In this document: one piece after another, positions 40,109 to 50,329 of the stretch
How positions within the stretch are numbered: position 1 is the stretch's first letter
Layout: every line of letters begins with the position of its first letter
Source of the DNA: Macrococcoides goetzii
GTDB lineage: Bacteria > Bacillota > Bacilli > Staphylococcales > Staphylococcaceae
Direction: 5' to 3'
Length of the DNA: 64,000 bases
NCBI RefSeq assembly: GCF_002742385.2
Contig: NZ_MJBI02000001.1
Location: 682,001-746,000, forward strand
Made by a program: the position numbers and the translations under genes
Notes under the pieces: model-generated
The model's database searches: none
Told to the model about the DNA's origin: nothing
Seen by the model: the letters and a program-made list of their open reading frames with translations, nothing else

Positions 40109-40177
40109 ACTTTCACCCCTATTTATCTGAATTGTAACACAATTCATTTTTATTTTGAAATGATTTCTATTAATAAA

Positions 40178-41479
40178 TTAAAGTGTTACTTTAAAATGTT
40201 CTAAAGTAGTTAACGCACGATCAGCAAGTGCTTCATAACGCTCTTTTTTATCCTTAATACGTGTATCTAAATTAGGTAGCAGTCCAAAGTTGGCATTCAT
40301 CGGCTGAAAGTTTTTACTGTTCGTATGCGTAATGTAATATGCCATTGAACCGATTACTGTTTTTTCAGGAAATAAAACAGGCGCTGCACCACTAATATGC
40401 TTAGCCATATTTATACCTGCAACTAATCCACTCGCTGCTGATTCCACGTATCCTTCAACACCAGTCATCTGGCCAGCTAAAAATAAATCATCGTTTCCTT
40501 TGAATTGATATGTCTGCTGTAAGTTAGTCGGTGAATTAATAAATGTGTTACGATGCATAACACCATATCTGACTACTTCCACATTTTCTAAACCTGGAAT
40601 TAACTTTAATATTTCTTTTTGTGCACCCCATTTAAGATGTGTCTGGAAACCTACTATATTATACAAAGTTCCGGCAGCATCATCCTGACGTAATTGAACA
40701 ACTGCATATGGTCGTTTTCCCGTTTTAGGATCTTCTAACCCAACAGGTTTCATTGGTCCGAATAATAAAGTTTTTCGACCGCGTTTAGCCATCTCTTCAA
40801 AAGGCATACAACCTTCGAAATAAATTTCTTTTTCAAATTCTTTTAATGGAACAACTTCTGCTTCAAGTAATGCATCATAGAATCGATTAAATTCTTCTTC
40901 TGTCATCGGACAATTTAAATAAGCAGCTTCACCTTTGTCGTAACGTGACTTTAAATAAACTTTTTCCATATTAATTGAATCCTTTTCAATGATAGGAGCA
41001 GCCGCATCATAAAAATAAAGATGTTCTTGTCCAGTTAAGCGTTGGATATCTTTACTCAAACTTTCTGTCGTTAAAGGACCGGTTGCAATAATTGTTGGAC
41101 CGTCAGGTACACTTGTTATTTCTTCATTGATCACTTCAATATTCGGATGATTTTTTAAAGTGTCCGTAATATATCCACTGAATTCATGTCGATCAACAGC
41201 TAATGCACCTCCTGCTGGAACTGAAGCATTATCAGCAGCTTTAATAACTAATGAATCCAATCGTCTCATTTCTTCTTTTAATACACCCACTGCATTTGTA
41301 AGTGCATTGCCTCGTAATGAATTAGAACATACTAACTCTGCAAATTTATCTGTATGATGTGCCGGAGTCTGTTTGACTGGGCGCATTTCATATAATTTAA
41401 CTTTCACGTCTCGTTTTGCTAATTGATATGCAGCTTCAGAACCTGCTAAACCTGCACCAATGATATTTACTGTCTTCAT
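40178..41479 (-). CDS. trmFO: Methylenetetrahydrofolate--tRNA (uracil-5-)-methyltransferase TrmFO
   Basis: This 433-residue flavoprotein makes 5-methyluridine 54 in tRNA with methylene-folate as carbon donor; it is the Firmicute alternative to TrmA. The FAD-binding [18 protein letters not shown] opens the sequence, then [16 protein letters not shown] and the [15 protein letters not shown] segment. It lies between topA and xerC, the usual position. The ATG follows TTAGAGGAGGAATAAA. Confidence 0.96.
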   Translation of the reverse strand: MKTVNIIGAGLAGSEAAYQLAKRDVKVKLYEMRPVKQTPAHHTDKFAELVCSNSLRGNALTNAVGVLKEEMRRLDSLVIKAADNASVPAGGALAVDRHEFSGYITDTLKNHPNIEVINEEITSVPDGPTIIATGPLTTESLSKDIQRLTGQEHLYFYDAAAPIIEKDSINMEKVYLKSRYDKGEAAYLNCPMTEEEFNRFYDALLEAEVVPLKEFEKEIYFEGCMPFEEMAKRGRKTLLFGPMKPVGLEDPKTGKRPYAVVQLRQDDAAGTLYNIVGFQTHLKWGAQKEILKLIPGLENVEVVRYGVMHRNTFINSPTNLQQTYQFKGNDDLFLAGQMTGVEGYVESAASGLVAGINMAKHISGAAPVLFPEKTVIGSMAYYITHTNSKNFQPMNANFGLLPNLDTRIKDKKERYEALADRALTTLEHFKVTL

Positions 41480-41505
41480 TTTATTCCTCCTCTAAGTCCT
41501 ACCCG

Positions 41506-41534
41506 ATTGTAATATATTTTCACATTTTTAAAAA
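41506..41534 (-). promoter_or_regulatory. Possible trmFO promoter
   Basis: Minus strand TTTTTA (41529-41534) and TACAAT (41506-41511) with a 17-base spacer in an AT-rich gap after the topA terminator. Confidence 0.4.
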
Positions 41535-41593
41535 GAGATTTATCTGAATTTATTATAAATTTGTCTAATTCTTAATAGAAAATTTACAAAGAC

Positions 41594-41636
41594 AAAAAAA
41601 TGTGCACATCTGTATATTTGATGTGCACATTTTTTT
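41594..41636 (-). terminator. Strong terminator of topA
   Basis: ATGTGCACATC/GATGTGCACAT stem flanked by seven A and seven T residues, so the perfect pairing is 18 bp. It overlaps the topA stop by two bases and is symmetrical, so it could terminate in both directions. Confidence 0.93.
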
Positions 41637-43701
41637 ATTGTGCTTTCTCGTCGTAATCACAATTTGTACATACGACTTGCGTTTGTTTGCCTTTTTTACG
41701 TTCTACAAGTTGAGTCTCACATTTTGGACATTTACGTGCGATTGGTTTATCCCATGATAAATAATCACATTCAGGGAAGTTACTGCAACCATAAAAGATT
41801 CTATTCTTCTTCGATTTACGTTCAACGACTTCACCATCGTTACATTTAGGACATGGTACGCCGATTGTTTTGACAATCGCTTTCGTGTTACGACAATCAG
41901 GAAAGTTTGAACATGCCATAAATTTTCCGTATCTACCCATTTTATAAACCATAGGGGAACCACATTTTTCGCAATCTTCACCCGCTGGTTCATCTTTAAT
42001 TTCAATTTTTTCCATTTCTTGTTCTGCACGATCAACATGTGTTTTAAAGTCACCATAGAATGTTGAAATAACCTTTTTCCATTCTATTTCTCCGTTCGCA
42101 ACTCTATCAAGAAGCGTTTCCATGTTTACTGTAAAATCAATATCAATAATCTCTGGAAAATATTCTTTTACAGATTCATGAACGATTTGTCCGAGTTCTG
42201 TCGGATAGAATTTTTTCTGATCAACTTTAACATAGTTACGTTTTTGAATCGTATCAATCGTCGGTGCATATGTAGATGGTCGACCGATTCCTTTTTCTTC
42301 TAAAGTTTTAACAAGACGTGCTTCAGTATACCGTGGCGGTGGCTGAGTAAAATGTTGATTTTCTTCAATATTTACTGCTTTTACTTTATCGCCGACATTC
42401 AGTTCGGGTAATCTGTTTTCGCCTTCCTCTTTATCTTCATCATTACCTTCAACGTATACACTCATAAACCCTTTAAATTTAATCGTCTGACCATTCGCAC
42501 GGAATTTAATATTATCCTGAACAAGATCGACACTTACAGTATCAATAACAGCAGGTGCCATTTGAGACGCCATAAAACGTTCCCAGATTAATTTATATAG
42601 TCGAAGCTGGTCACGAGATAAATATGCTTTCATTTCAGTCGGTGTTCGAAGTGCTGAAGTTGGACGTACTGCTTCGTGAGCATCTTGAGCACCACCTTTA
42701 GCGCTCGCTTTACGTTTTGATAAATATTCTTTACCAAATTTTTCTTCAATATAGCTTGCAGCTTCAGTTTTTGCTGTATCAGAGATACGTGTTGAATCGG
42801 TACGCATATACGTTATTAAACCAACAGTTCCTTGCTTCTTAAGATCTATACCTTCGTATAATTGTTGCGCCAACATCATCGTTTTACGCGCTTTAAAGTT
42901 GAGTTTACGTGCAGCTTCCTGTTGTAAAGAACTCGTTGTAAAAGGCAAAGCAGGATTTCTCAGTTTTTCTTTCTTAGTAACATCCATTACCTCAAACATA
43001 TCCGTCTTTAGCTGACTAACAATCGCTTTAACATCTTTATCATTCGTTAATTTTTTCGGTTTGTTTGATTCATGCAAAAACTTTGCTTTAAATTCTTTAT
43101 TTTTAAATGAAAATAATCCATCAATTGTCCAGTATTCCTCAGGTTTAAATGCATTAATCTCTTCCTCACGATCGATGATGAGTTTTAATGCAACAGATTG
43201 AACGCGACCAGCAGATAGACCTTTCTTAACTTTTTTCCATAATACAGGCGAGATATTATAACCAACAAGACGGTCTAATACACGTCGCGCTTGTTGGGCA
43301 TCAACTAATTCATGCTTAATCTCACGTGGATTTTTAAAGCTTTCTTTAACAGCATCTTTTGTTATCTCATTAAATACAACGCGAGATTTTGCTGATTGAT
43401 CTATATCTAAAATATGTGCTAAATGCCAGGCAATCGCTTCCCCTTCGCGGTCCGGGTCACTTGCGAGATAAACGTTCTTCGCTTTTTTCGCATGTTTTTT
43501 CAAATCCTGTACAACAGGACCCTTACCGCGTATCGTGATATATCTTGGTTCAAAATTGTTTTCAGTATCCACACCCATTTGACTTCTAGGTAAATCCCTA
43601 ACATGTCCCATCGATGCAACAACTTTAAATTTTTTTCCTAAATATTTCTCAATGGTTTTTGCTTTTGCAGGCGATTCTACAATGACGAGATTCTCTGCCA
43701 T
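41635..43701 (-). CDS. topA: DNA topoisomerase I
   Basis: This 688-residue type IA topoisomerase relaxes negative supercoils. The Toprim domain has [17 protein letters not shown] and [14 protein letters not shown]. The catalytic Tyr lies in [10 protein letters not shown]. Three C-terminal zinc-finger modules follow (CEKCGSP...CSNFPDC, CPKCNDG...CSNFPEC and CPKCETQ...CTNC), the last at the very end. The ATG at 43701 follows AAGGGGGATATCAAA. A near-consensus promoter lies about 50 bases upstream. Confidence 0.97.
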   Translation of the reverse strand: MAENLVIVESPAKAKTIEKYLGKKFKVVASMGHVRDLPRSQMGVDTENNFEPRYITIRGKGPVVQDLKKHAKKAKNVYLASDPDREGEAIAWHLAHILDIDQSAKSRVVFNEITKDAVKESFKNPREIKHELVDAQQARRVLDRLVGYNISPVLWKKVKKGLSAGRVQSVALKLIIDREEEINAFKPEEYWTIDGLFSFKNKEFKAKFLHESNKPKKLTNDKDVKAIVSQLKTDMFEVMDVTKKEKLRNPALPFTTSSLQQEAARKLNFKARKTMMLAQQLYEGIDLKKQGTVGLITYMRTDSTRISDTAKTEAASYIEEKFGKEYLSKRKASAKGGAQDAHEAVRPTSALRTPTEMKAYLSRDQLRLYKLIWERFMASQMAPAVIDTVSVDLVQDNIKFRANGQTIKFKGFMSVYVEGNDEDKEEGENRLPELNVGDKVKAVNIEENQHFTQPPPRYTEARLVKTLEEKGIGRPSTYAPTIDTIQKRNYVKVDQKKFYPTELGQIVHESVKEYFPEIIDIDFTVNMETLLDRVANGEIEWKKVISTFYGDFKTHVDRAEQEMEKIEIKDEPAGEDCEKCGSPMVYKMGRYGKFMACSNFPDCRNTKAIVKTIGVPCPKCNDGEVVERKSKKNRIFYGCSNFPECDYLSWDKPIARKCPKCETQLVERKKGKQTQVVCTNCDYDEKAQ

Positions 43702-43749
43702 TTTGATATCCCCCTTTTGTTTTAAAACTGTTTTGCTTTTCAATGATAA

Positions 43750-43779
43750 ATAATATACGTTTCATTTCTATCTTGTCAA
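43750..43779 (-). promoter_or_regulatory. topA promoter
   Basis: Minus strand TTGACA (43774-43779) and TATTAT (43750-43755) with an 18-base spacer. Confidence 0.75.
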
Positions 43780-43874
43780 ATTTTATTTCTAAATTCATAC
43801 TAAAATAAAAATATAAACAATAGCATTGATGATAAAATTTCTAAAAAATTATAATTATAATAGAAGAAACTCAT

Positions 43875-44747
43875 CTATATAAAATCCTCTAAAATATCTT
43901 CTACTTGAACAATTATTTTAGCGCCTTCAGCAATCTTTTGATTACAGCCTTGAGAATGTTTTGAAGTTATCTTGCCAGGCAAGCAGTAAACTTCTCGATT
44001 TTGATCTATTGCCTGGTCACACGTTATTAAACTACCGCTTCTCAGTTGCGCTTCAGTAATTAAAACGCCTTGAGATAGTCCACTGATAATTCTATTTCTT
44101 TCAGGAAATTGAAATTTAGCAATTTGTGTTGTTGGATAATATTCGCTAATCACAAGATGATGACATTCCATATTGCGTCGTAATAACGTCACCTCTTCAG
44201 GATAATAAAAATCATGACCAAAACCAAGAACTCCAATGGTTTTGCCGCCATGATAATTTGCAGCTAAATGTGCATCACTATCCGCACCTTTCGCTAAGCC
44301 ACTTACAATTGTAATATTATGTTTTACTATATGCGGCATAAATTGATCTATCACTTCTGACGTATAATCTGTTCTATTGCGACTACCGACAATCGCTAAA
44401 AAATACTTGCGCGATAATATAGAAATGTCCCCTTTACAGAAAATCACAAAGGGAAAATCATAAATTTGTTTTAATAAAAATGGAAATTGGTCAGAATTGT
44501 AAAATACAGGTGTAATAAAACGGGAAGATAAAGCGTGGTGTATTTCCTCAATACTAAGTGAATTGAATCGTTGAATTTTTAAATTTAATTTATTATCCCG
44601 ATTAAGTAAATTATTTAATATCGGAAAGACACGTTTGTATGGTATATCAAATGTATTATAGTTCTGTTTTATTTTATGAAGTTGTTGCGTTGTAAATCCA
44701 GATGCGATGAGCTTTAATATGAGTTGCTCTTCATGTGAATAATTCAT
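43875..44747 (-). CDS. dprA: DNA-processing protein DprA
   Basis: This 290-residue protein loads RecA on incoming single-stranded DNA in natural transformation. The Rossmann core has AIVGSRNRTDYTSEV, VSGLAKGADSDAHLAA and the family hallmark FPERNRIISGLSQGVLITEA. An N-terminal helical domain of about 80 residues precedes it; a short C-terminal end closes it. The ATG at 44747 follows GAGGTGATAACA. Its presence suggests a competence system but does not show the cell is competent. Confidence 0.93.
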   Translation of the reverse strand: MNYSHEEQLILKLIASGFTTQQLHKIKQNYNTFDIPYKRVFPILNNLLNRDNKLNLKIQRFNSLSIEEIHHALSSRFITPVFYNSDQFPFLLKQIYDFPFVIFCKGDISILSRKYFLAIVGSRNRTDYTSEVIDQFMPHIVKHNITIVSGLAKGADSDAHLAANYHGGKTIGVLGFGHDFYYPEEVTLLRRNMECHHLVISEYYPTTQIAKFQFPERNRIISGLSQGVLITEAQLRSGSLITCDQAIDQNREVYCLPGKITSKHSQGCNQKIAEGAKIIVQVEDILEDFI

Positions 44748-44965
44748 TGTTATCACCTCAAACACTACAATAATTGTTTGATATTAACTCATTGTTAAAT
44801 TAATTCATTATATTATTTAGATTTAATAAAAATTTTAAGGTTAAAATATTTTTCACTCTTTTATTTCATAATATATGTAAAAAACATCACTTATTTTCAA
44901 ATATTATATTTTCCATAATTGATTTAGTACATATTATCAACACATTTTCTCTTGAATTACTCTAA

Positions 44966-45001
44966 ATAAAAAAGCCAAGACCCTTAATTGAGTCTCAGCT
45001 T
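44966..45001 (-). terminator. Terminator of sucD
   Basis: Ten-base-pair stem AAGCTGAGAC/GTCTTGGCTT (two G-U pairs) at 44972-45001, followed by a T run on the minus strand. The 250 bases between here and dprA are very AT-rich with no other clear element. Confidence 0.78.
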
Positions 45002-45012
45002 ACTAACATTTA

Positions 45013-45921
45013 TTATTTAACTGTTAAACATTTTTCGTATAACCCATCTTCTTCCTTAATACGTTCTACTAATGTTGAACCGATATCAGATGGTGTTGCT
45101 GCTGTTTTAATACCTGCAGCATTCATCGCTTTAATCTTTTCTGATGCTGTACCTTTACCACCAGAGATAATTGCACCAGCGTGTCCCATACGTTTTCCTG
45201 GAGGAGCTGTTTGACCACCAATGAAGCCTACAACTGGTTTTGTCATATTTGCTTTAACCCATTCAGCTGCTTCTTCTTCCGCTGTTCCACCGATTTCACC
45301 GATCATTACGACAGCTAAAGTTTCTGGGTCATTGTTAAATGCTTCTAAAGCGTCGATGAAGTTTGTACCGTTAACTGGGTCTCCACCAATTCCAACTGCA
45401 GTTGTCTGACCGATACCTAACTGTGTTAATTGATGCACTGCTTCATAAGTTAATGTTCCAGAACGACTTACAACACCAACATGTCCTTTTTTATGAATGT
45501 ATCCTGGCATGATACCAATCTTACATTCGTCAGCCGTAATCACACCTGGACAGTTTGGTCCGACTAAACGTGTTTTCTTGCCTTGCATATAACGTTTAAC
45601 TTTAACCATATCTAATACTGGAATATGCTCCGTAATACAGATTGCTAAATCTAATTCTGCATCTACACATTCTACAATCGCATCAGCAGCAAATGGTGCT
45701 GGTACATAGATTACTGAAACTGTTGCACCAGTAGCTTTAACTGCTTCTTCTACTGTATTGAATACAGGCACGCCTTCAACTTCCATGCCGCCTTTACCAG
45801 GTGTAACACCTGCAACGATTTTTGTACCATATTCGATCATTTGTTTTGTATGAAATAATGCTGTTGATCCTGTAATACCTTGTACGATTACTTTCGTATC
45901 TTTATCAATAAATACTCCCAC
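45013..45921 (-). CDS. sucD: Succinyl-CoA ligase, alpha subunit
   Basis: SucD is the CoA-binding and phosphohistidine subunit of the TCA-cycle enzyme that makes ATP (or GTP) from succinyl-CoA. The 302-residue protein has [19 protein letters not shown], the [11 protein letters not shown] segment, and [14 protein letters not shown] holding the phosphorylated His. It starts with GTG at 45921, 15 bases after sucC; GGGGATAAAC is the likely binding site. Full length. Confidence 0.97.
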   Translation of the reverse strand: MGVFIDKDTKVIVQGITGSTALFHTKQMIEYGTKIVAGVTPGKGGMEVEGVPVFNTVEEAVKATGATVSVIYVPAPFAADAIVECVDAELDLAICITEHIPVLDMVKVKRYMQGKKTRLVGPNCPGVITADECKIGIMPGYIHKKGHVGVVSRSGTLTYEAVHQLTQLGIGQTTAVGIGGDPVNGTNFIDALEAFNNDPETLAVVMIGEIGGTAEEEAAEWVKANMTKPVVGFIGGQTAPPGKRMGHAGAIISGGKGTASEKIKAMNAAGIKTAATPSDIGSTLVERIKEEDGLYEKCLTVK

Positions 45922-45936
45922 GTTTATCCCCGCTTC

Positions 45937-47106
45937 CTATTTAGCTTCTTTTACTAATTCAACGATTTTTTGTGCACCTTCAGCCATTGTATTTGCTGGA
46001 GTGATTGCTAATCCAGAATTGTTTAGAATTTCCTTACCTTCTTTAACGTTTGTACCTTCTAGACGTACAACTAATGGAATTGTTAATTCTAATTCTTTCG
46101 CTGCTGCTACAACACCTTCAGCGATAATGTCACATCTCATGATACCACCAAAGATATTTACAAAAATACCTTCAACTTTTTCATCACCTAAAATGATTTT
46201 AAACGCTTCAGTAACTTTCTCTTTCGTAGCGCCGCCCCCTACATCCAGGAAGTTCGCCGGATTTCCGCCGAAGTGGTTAATTGTGTCCATTGTAGCCATC
46301 GCAAGACCCGCACCGTTAACCATACATCCAATATTTCCATCTAAAGCAATATATGATAAATCATATTTAGATGCTTCGATTTCTTTTGGATCTTCTTCGT
46401 CTAAATCACGTAATTCAACTACGTCTTTTTGACGGAATAAAGCATTAGCATCGAAGTTAATCTTAGCATCTAAAGCTAGCACGTCTCCAGAACCTGTTGT
46501 AACTAATGGGTTAATTTCAATGATAGATGCATCTTTTTGGATAAATACATCATATAATCCCATCATAATTTTAACTGCTTTATTTACTGATTCTTTAGGA
46601 ATATTAATGTTGAATGCTAAACGACGCGCTTGAAAAGGCATTAATCCTACTACTGGATCAATAACTTCTTTGAAGATTTTTTCAGGAGTAGCTTCTGCTA
46701 CTTCTTCAATTTCAGTTCCACCTTCTTCAGATCCCATTAATACAACTGAATCTGTTGCACGGTCTAATACAAAACCTAGGTAGTATTCTTTTTGAATGTC
46801 GCAACCCTCTTCAATTAAAAGGCGTTTAATTTCTTTACCTTCAGGGCCAGTTTGATGCGTAACTAAAACTTTGCCTAATAATTCTTTAGCATAGCTTTCT
46901 ACTTCATCTAATGATTTAGCAATTTTAACGCCGCCCGCTTTACCACGACCACCAGCGTGAATCTGAGCTTTAACAACATACACGCCTTCTGTTAAACCTT
47001 TTGCTACTTCAACTGCTTCTTCAGGTGTATATGCAACTGAACCGTTCGGTACTGCTACACCCATCGAGCGAAAAATTTCTTTCCCTTGATACTCATGGAT
47101 ATTCAT
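45937..47106 (-). CDS. sucC: Succinyl-CoA ligase, beta subunit
   Basis: This 389-residue ATP-grasp subunit shows [16 protein letters not shown] at the start, [16 protein letters not shown] in the nucleotide site, [19 protein letters not shown], and [15 protein letters not shown]. The ATG at 47106 follows AGGAGGATGGAAG. A strong promoter with a cre-like site in its spacer lies upstream, so the operon is probably repressed by CcpA when sugar is plentiful. Confidence 0.97.
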   Translation of the reverse strand: MNIHEYQGKEIFRSMGVAVPNGSVAYTPEEAVEVAKGLTEGVYVVKAQIHAGGRGKAGGVKIAKSLDEVESYAKELLGKVLVTHQTGPEGKEIKRLLIEEGCDIQKEYYLGFVLDRATDSVVLMGSEEGGTEIEEVAEATPEKIFKEVIDPVVGLMPFQARRLAFNINIPKESVNKAVKIMMGLYDVFIQKDASIIEINPLVTTGSGDVLALDAKINFDANALFRQKDVVELRDLDEEDPKEIEASKYDLSYIALDGNIGCMVNGAGLAMATMDTINHFGGNPANFLDVGGGATKEKVTEAFKIILGDEKVEGIFVNIFGGIMRCDIIAEGVVAAAKELELTIPLVVRLEGTNVKEGKEILNNSGLAITPANTMAEGAQKIVELVKEAK

Positions 47107-47149
47107 CTTCCATCCTCCTAGATTGCACAATTATTTATGTTACGTTTCA

Positions 47150-47178
47150 ATTATAGAAAATGTAAGCGCTATTGTAAA
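47150..47178 (-). promoter_or_regulatory. sucCD promoter with cre-like site in the spacer
   Basis: Minus strand TTTACA (47173-47178) and TATAAT (47150-47155), 17 bases apart. TGTAAGCGCTATTG (plus strand 47161-47174) matches the CcpA cre consensus at 12 of 14 positions with the AGCGCT core intact, and lies between the two boxes. Confidence 0.72.
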
Positions 47179-47190
47179 CTGAATAAACCT

Positions 47191-47243
47191 AAAAAGAAAC
47201 GTGTTTTCACTCAAATTTTTCAAAAATGAGTAAAAACACGTTT
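47191..47243 (-). terminator. Terminator of rnhB
   Basis: Long stem AAACGTGTTTT/AAAACACGTTT plus ACTCA/TGAGT around a 14-base AT loop (47197-47243), followed by CTTTTT on the minus strand. Confidence 0.82.
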
Positions 47244-47258
47244 TAAGTAACGTTTAAA

Positions 47259-48026
47259 TCAAAAATTGCTTGTTACGATCGATTTAATCGGTTCAAATGT
47301 TTTTCGGTGAATAGGTGTTATGCCGTAAGTCGCTATTCCTTCGAGATGCTTCTTCGTCCCATATCCTGCGTTATTTTCAAAATCATAACCTGGATAGGTT
47401 TTAGCTAATTCTGCCATTAAACGATCACGGTATTCTTTAGCAATAACACTTGCTGCTGCAATAGAAATACTTGTACTATCTCCTTTTATGATAGACTCTT
47501 CTATTAATCCAGTTTGTAACTTCATCGCATCAATTAACAGCACATCAGGTGTTACAGGTAATGCCTCAATAGCTCGCAACATCGCTATTTTAGTAGCCTC
47601 ATAAATATTTATAGCGTCAATTTCTTCTACCGTCGCAATGCCGATTGCATAAGTCACATTTTCCAGTAATTCTGCTTCTACTTTAGCACGATTTAATTTT
47701 GACATTTGTTTAGAATCATTTAGTCCGTAAAATGCATGATTCTCATTGAGTATAACAGCACATGCTACAACAGGTCCTGCAAGTGGTCCACGTCCTACTT
47801 CATCAATACCGGCTATAACTTTCCCTGGATATTTATTTTCATATAAAAGCATCTCATCATATTGTTTAATTAATTGCTTCTCTTTTTCATAAATTTTGTG
47901 TTGCTGCGTTTTAATTTTTATAGCACCAGCTCTTGTCTCATTTTCAAAGAAAGCATCAAGTTCACTTTCAGGCATTGTTTGTATCATTGATTTTAACTGG
48001 GCGATATTATAGTCATTACTCTTCAT
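47259..48026 (-). CDS. rnhB: Ribonuclease HII
   Basis: RNase HII cuts RNA in RNA-DNA hybrids, including single embedded ribonucleotides. The 255-residue protein has the catalytic [16 protein letters not shown] (Asp and Glu), [10 protein letters not shown], and [21 protein letters not shown]. An N-terminal helical extension of about 70 residues is typical of Firmicute RNase HII. The start overlaps rbgA by 11 bases. Confidence 0.97.
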   Translation of the reverse strand: MKSNDYNIAQLKSMIQTMPESELDAFFENETRAGAIKIKTQQHKIYEKEKQLIKQYDEMLLYENKYPGKVIAGIDEVGRGPLAGPVVACAVILNENHAFYGLNDSKQMSKLNRAKVEAELLENVTYAIGIATVEEIDAINIYEATKIAMLRAIEALPVTPDVLLIDAMKLQTGLIEESIIKGDSTSISIAAASVIAKEYRDRLMAELAKTYPGYDFENNAGYGTKKHLEGIATYGITPIHRKTFEPIKSIVTSNF

Positions 48027-48888
48027 CTTTTTCCTCTAATAAATCAAGTGAATCAAACGTATATTTACCAATTTTCTCATTACGTATATCGCGAATGATC
48101 AATTCAACAACACTTTCATAATCAATTTCATTACCACGTAATTTCATTCCACGAGACTTTCCGATAGCATCGAATACTTCAACATAAGGTGTATCCGCTT
48201 CAACATTGATATTATAATGTTTATTCAGCGTTTGGAGATCATGTTGTTGTAAAAACTCAATCCCATATATCGCGACCTCATCTAAATGAACGATACTATC
48301 TTTAATAGCACCGGTTAAACTTAACTTTTTACCGACAAACTGATCTTCAAACTTCGGCCAGAGTATACCTGGCGTATCAAGTAATTCTAAACTAGTTCCT
48401 ACCTTTATCCATTGCTGCTTTTTAGTAACACCCGGCATATTGCCCGTCTTAGCGATTGATTTCTTTGCTAAACGGTTAATCAGCGTTGACTTACCAACAT
48501 TTGGGATACCTACTATCATCGCACGTATTGCACGTGGTCTTAAACCTTTCGCTCTCATACGATCAAATTTTTCTTTCGTTACAATTTCTGCAGCTTTCGT
48601 CACTTGCGATAAGTTCTTACCGTTCTTACTATCTATTAGCACAGGATAGAAACCCTTATCTTCAAAATAATGCATCCATTGACGCGTCTTATTAAGATCT
48701 GCCATATCCATCTTATTCAATAGAACTACACGTGGCTTATCTTTTATTACTTCATCAATCATCGGGTTACGAGATGAATAAGGAATACGTGCATCTACAA
48801 GCTCAAATACTACATCTACCAGTTTTAATTGTTCAGTTACTTCTCTTCTTGCCTTGGCCATATGACCTGGAAACCATTGAATCGTCAT
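48016..48888 (-). CDS. rbgA: Ribosome biogenesis GTPase RbgA (YlqF)
   Basis: This 290-residue, circularly permuted GTPase completes 50S assembly. The order NKMD (G4) then [14 protein letters not shown] (G1) and [10 protein letters not shown] (G3) shows the permutation. A C-terminal helical domain follows. It heads the rbgA-rnhB unit, divergent from the plus-strand membrane operon. The ATG follows AGGGAG at somewhat long spacing. Confidence 0.95.
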   Translation of the reverse strand: MTIQWFPGHMAKARREVTEQLKLVDVVFELVDARIPYSSRNPMIDEVIKDKPRVVLLNKMDMADLNKTRQWMHYFEDKGFYPVLIDSKNGKNLSQVTKAAEIVTKEKFDRMRAKGLRPRAIRAMIVGIPNVGKSTLINRLAKKSIAKTGNMPGVTKKQQWIKVGTSLELLDTPGILWPKFEDQFVGKKLSLTGAIKDSIVHLDEVAIYGIEFLQQHDLQTLNKHYNINVEADTPYVEVFDAIGKSRGMKLRGNEIDYESVVELIIRDIRNEKIGKYTFDSLDLLEEKDEE

Positions 48889-48905
48889 CTATATTATATC
48901 TCCCT

Positions 48906-48934
48906 ACTATATATTTAATGATTTAACACGTGAA
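48906..48934 (-). promoter_or_regulatory. Possible rbgA promoter
   Basis: Minus strand TTCACG (48929-48934) and TATAGT (48906-48911) with a 17-base spacer, a weak match. Confidence 0.4.
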
Positions 48935-48937
48935 CTT

Positions 48938-48958
48938 TATTATAATGTCATTATAATA
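48938..48958. promoter_or_regulatory. 21-bp perfect palindrome in the divergent promoter region
   Basis: ATTATAATG at 48939-48947 and CATTATAAT at 48949-48957 mirror each other around T48948, and one further base pairs on each side. It lies just upstream of the possible rbgA -35 box and upstream of the plus-strand operon. A candidate operator for a dimeric regulator; the background is AT-rich. Confidence 0.5.
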
Positions 48959-49002
48959 TTATATACTATTATGAAGATATATTTTAAAAAAGAGGCGTAC
49001 AT

Positions 49003-49950
49003 ATGTTAATATCTTTGATTATTCCTATCTACAATGAAGAAAAAAATATTTATAAGCTTGCTGAAACGATTCAGCAAACAATGGATAAACATCATTATCA
49101 CTATGAAGTAATGCTTGTTAATGACGGTTCAAAAGACCGTTCTTTACAGTTATTAAAAGAAATTGCATCACAGCATCACAATTTTAAATATATCTCTTTT
49201 TCAAGAAATTTCGGTAAGGAAGCAGCAATGTTTGCGGGTCTTAAAAATTGTTCAGGTGACTGTGCAATCATTTTAGATGCCGATCTTCAGCATCCTCCAG
49301 AATTTATTCCCGAAATGATTGCGGCATATCAAGAAGGATATGATCAGGTCGTTATGCGTAGAGACAGATCCGGAGAGCATTTTTTAAGAAAAATTCCGAC
49401 TCAAATTTTTTATAAATTAATCAACAGTGCAGTTGACGTTAAATTAACAGATGGCGAAGGAGATTTTCGATTAATATCCCGTGATGTGATTGACAGTATC
49501 GTTTCTTTAGAAGAATATAATCGATTTTCTAAAGGTATTTTTGAATGGGTTGGTTATAGCAAAAAAACGATACCATTTAAGAATATTCAGCGTGAGTCAG
49601 GCCAATCATCATTTTCCAGTCTTAAACTTATCGATTATGCAATTGATGGCATTATCAGTTATAACAATAAGCCACTTAGAATCTGTTTTTATTTAGGAAG
49701 CATCACGATGGTGCTATGTTTATTATATATTTTAATGACTTTGATCCAGATAATGACACACGGCATTGATGAACCAGGCTATTTCACGATTATTTCATCT
49801 GTGTTGTTTTTAGGTGCTTTGCAGCTTTTTAGTTTAGGTATCATTGGAGAATATATCGGCAGAATATATTTTGAAACGAAGAAACGACCACATTATATCA
49901 TTAAGGATACGAATATTGAACGCAGCGCTGGTGAATCAGATGAAAATTAA
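49003..49950 (+). CDS. GT2-family polyprenyl-phosphate glycosyltransferase, CsbB-like
   Basis: This 315-residue protein probably loads a sugar from a nucleotide donor onto undecaprenyl phosphate on the inner membrane face. The GT-A fold opens with SLIIPIYNEEKNIYKLAETI, then LVNDGSKDRS and the metal-binding ILDADLQHPPEF. Two C-terminal membrane helices (about 228-250 and 260-285) and an amphipathic tail match CsbB, YkoT and GtrB proteins. The gene cluster with a GtrA-like protein and YfhO proteins favours the CsbB type, whose sugar in Bacillus and Staphylococcus is GlcNAc. The sugar here is not readable from the sequence. The ATG follows AGAGGCGTACAT. Confidence 0.85.
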   Translation: MLISLIIPIYNEEKNIYKLAETIQQTMDKHHYHYEVMLVNDGSKDRSLQLLKEIASQHHNFKYISFSRNFGKEAAMFAGLKNCSGDCAIILDADLQHPPEFIPEMIAAYQEGYDQVVMRRDRSGEHFLRKIPTQIFYKLINSAVDVKLTDGEGDFRLISRDVIDSIVSLEEYNRFSKGIFEWVGYSKKTIPFKNIQRESGQSSFSSLKLIDYAIDGIISYNNKPLRICFYLGSITMVLCLLYILMTLIQIMTHGIDEPGYFTIISSVLFLGALQLFSLGIIGEYIGRIYFETKKRPHYIIKDTNIERSAGESDEN

Positions 49951-50329
49951 TCAATCATATCAACGATTTATCAAGTTTATTATTGTAGGTATTATCAATA
50001 CTTTAAACTATTATGTGATATATCTTTTCTTTTTAAAAATAGTGCATGCCAACTATTTATTTAGTCACTTAACAGGATTTATCTGTTCGTTTATTATTTC
50101 GTTTTTCCTTAACTGCTACTTTGTCTATAAAGTTAAACCTACATGGCAAAAATTTATAGCATTTCCATTAACACAGGTTGTCAATATGGGGATTCAGACA
50201 GCATTACTGTATGTATTTGTTGATATTCTTTCAATCAATAAAGTCTGGGCACCTTTTCCTGCATTAATTTTTACAATTCCAATAACTTATATCATAACAA
50301 CTTATATATTAACGAAGGAGCAAAAATGA
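49940..50329 (+). CDS. GtrA/GtcA-family small membrane protein
   Basis: This 129-residue protein has four predicted membrane helices, starting with RFIKFIIVGIINTLNYYVIY, the typical first helix of the GtrA family. These proteins are thought to help flip undecaprenyl-phosphate sugars across the membrane. The start (ATG 49940) overlaps the preceding gene by 11 bases and the stop overlaps the next by four (ATGA), so the genes are tightly coupled. A longer frame exists inside the previous gene but would add unrelated residues. Confidence 0.85.
   Translation: MKINQSYQRFIKFIIVGIINTLNYYVIYLFFLKIVHANYLFSHLTGFICSFIISFFLNCYFVYKVKPTWQKFIAFPLTQVVNMGIQTALLYVFVDILSINKVWAPFPALIFTIPITYIITTYILTKEQK

Noticed and set aside
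48939-48957. PerR or Fur box
   Set aside because: Half-sites TTATAAT/ATTATAA are separated by three bases instead of one, so it does not fit the 7-1-7 consensus.
49844-49939. Longer N-terminus for the GtrA-like protein
   Set aside because: The extra 32 residues overlap the preceding gene, are hydrophilic and unlike the family; the ATG at 49940 gives a normal GtrA start.
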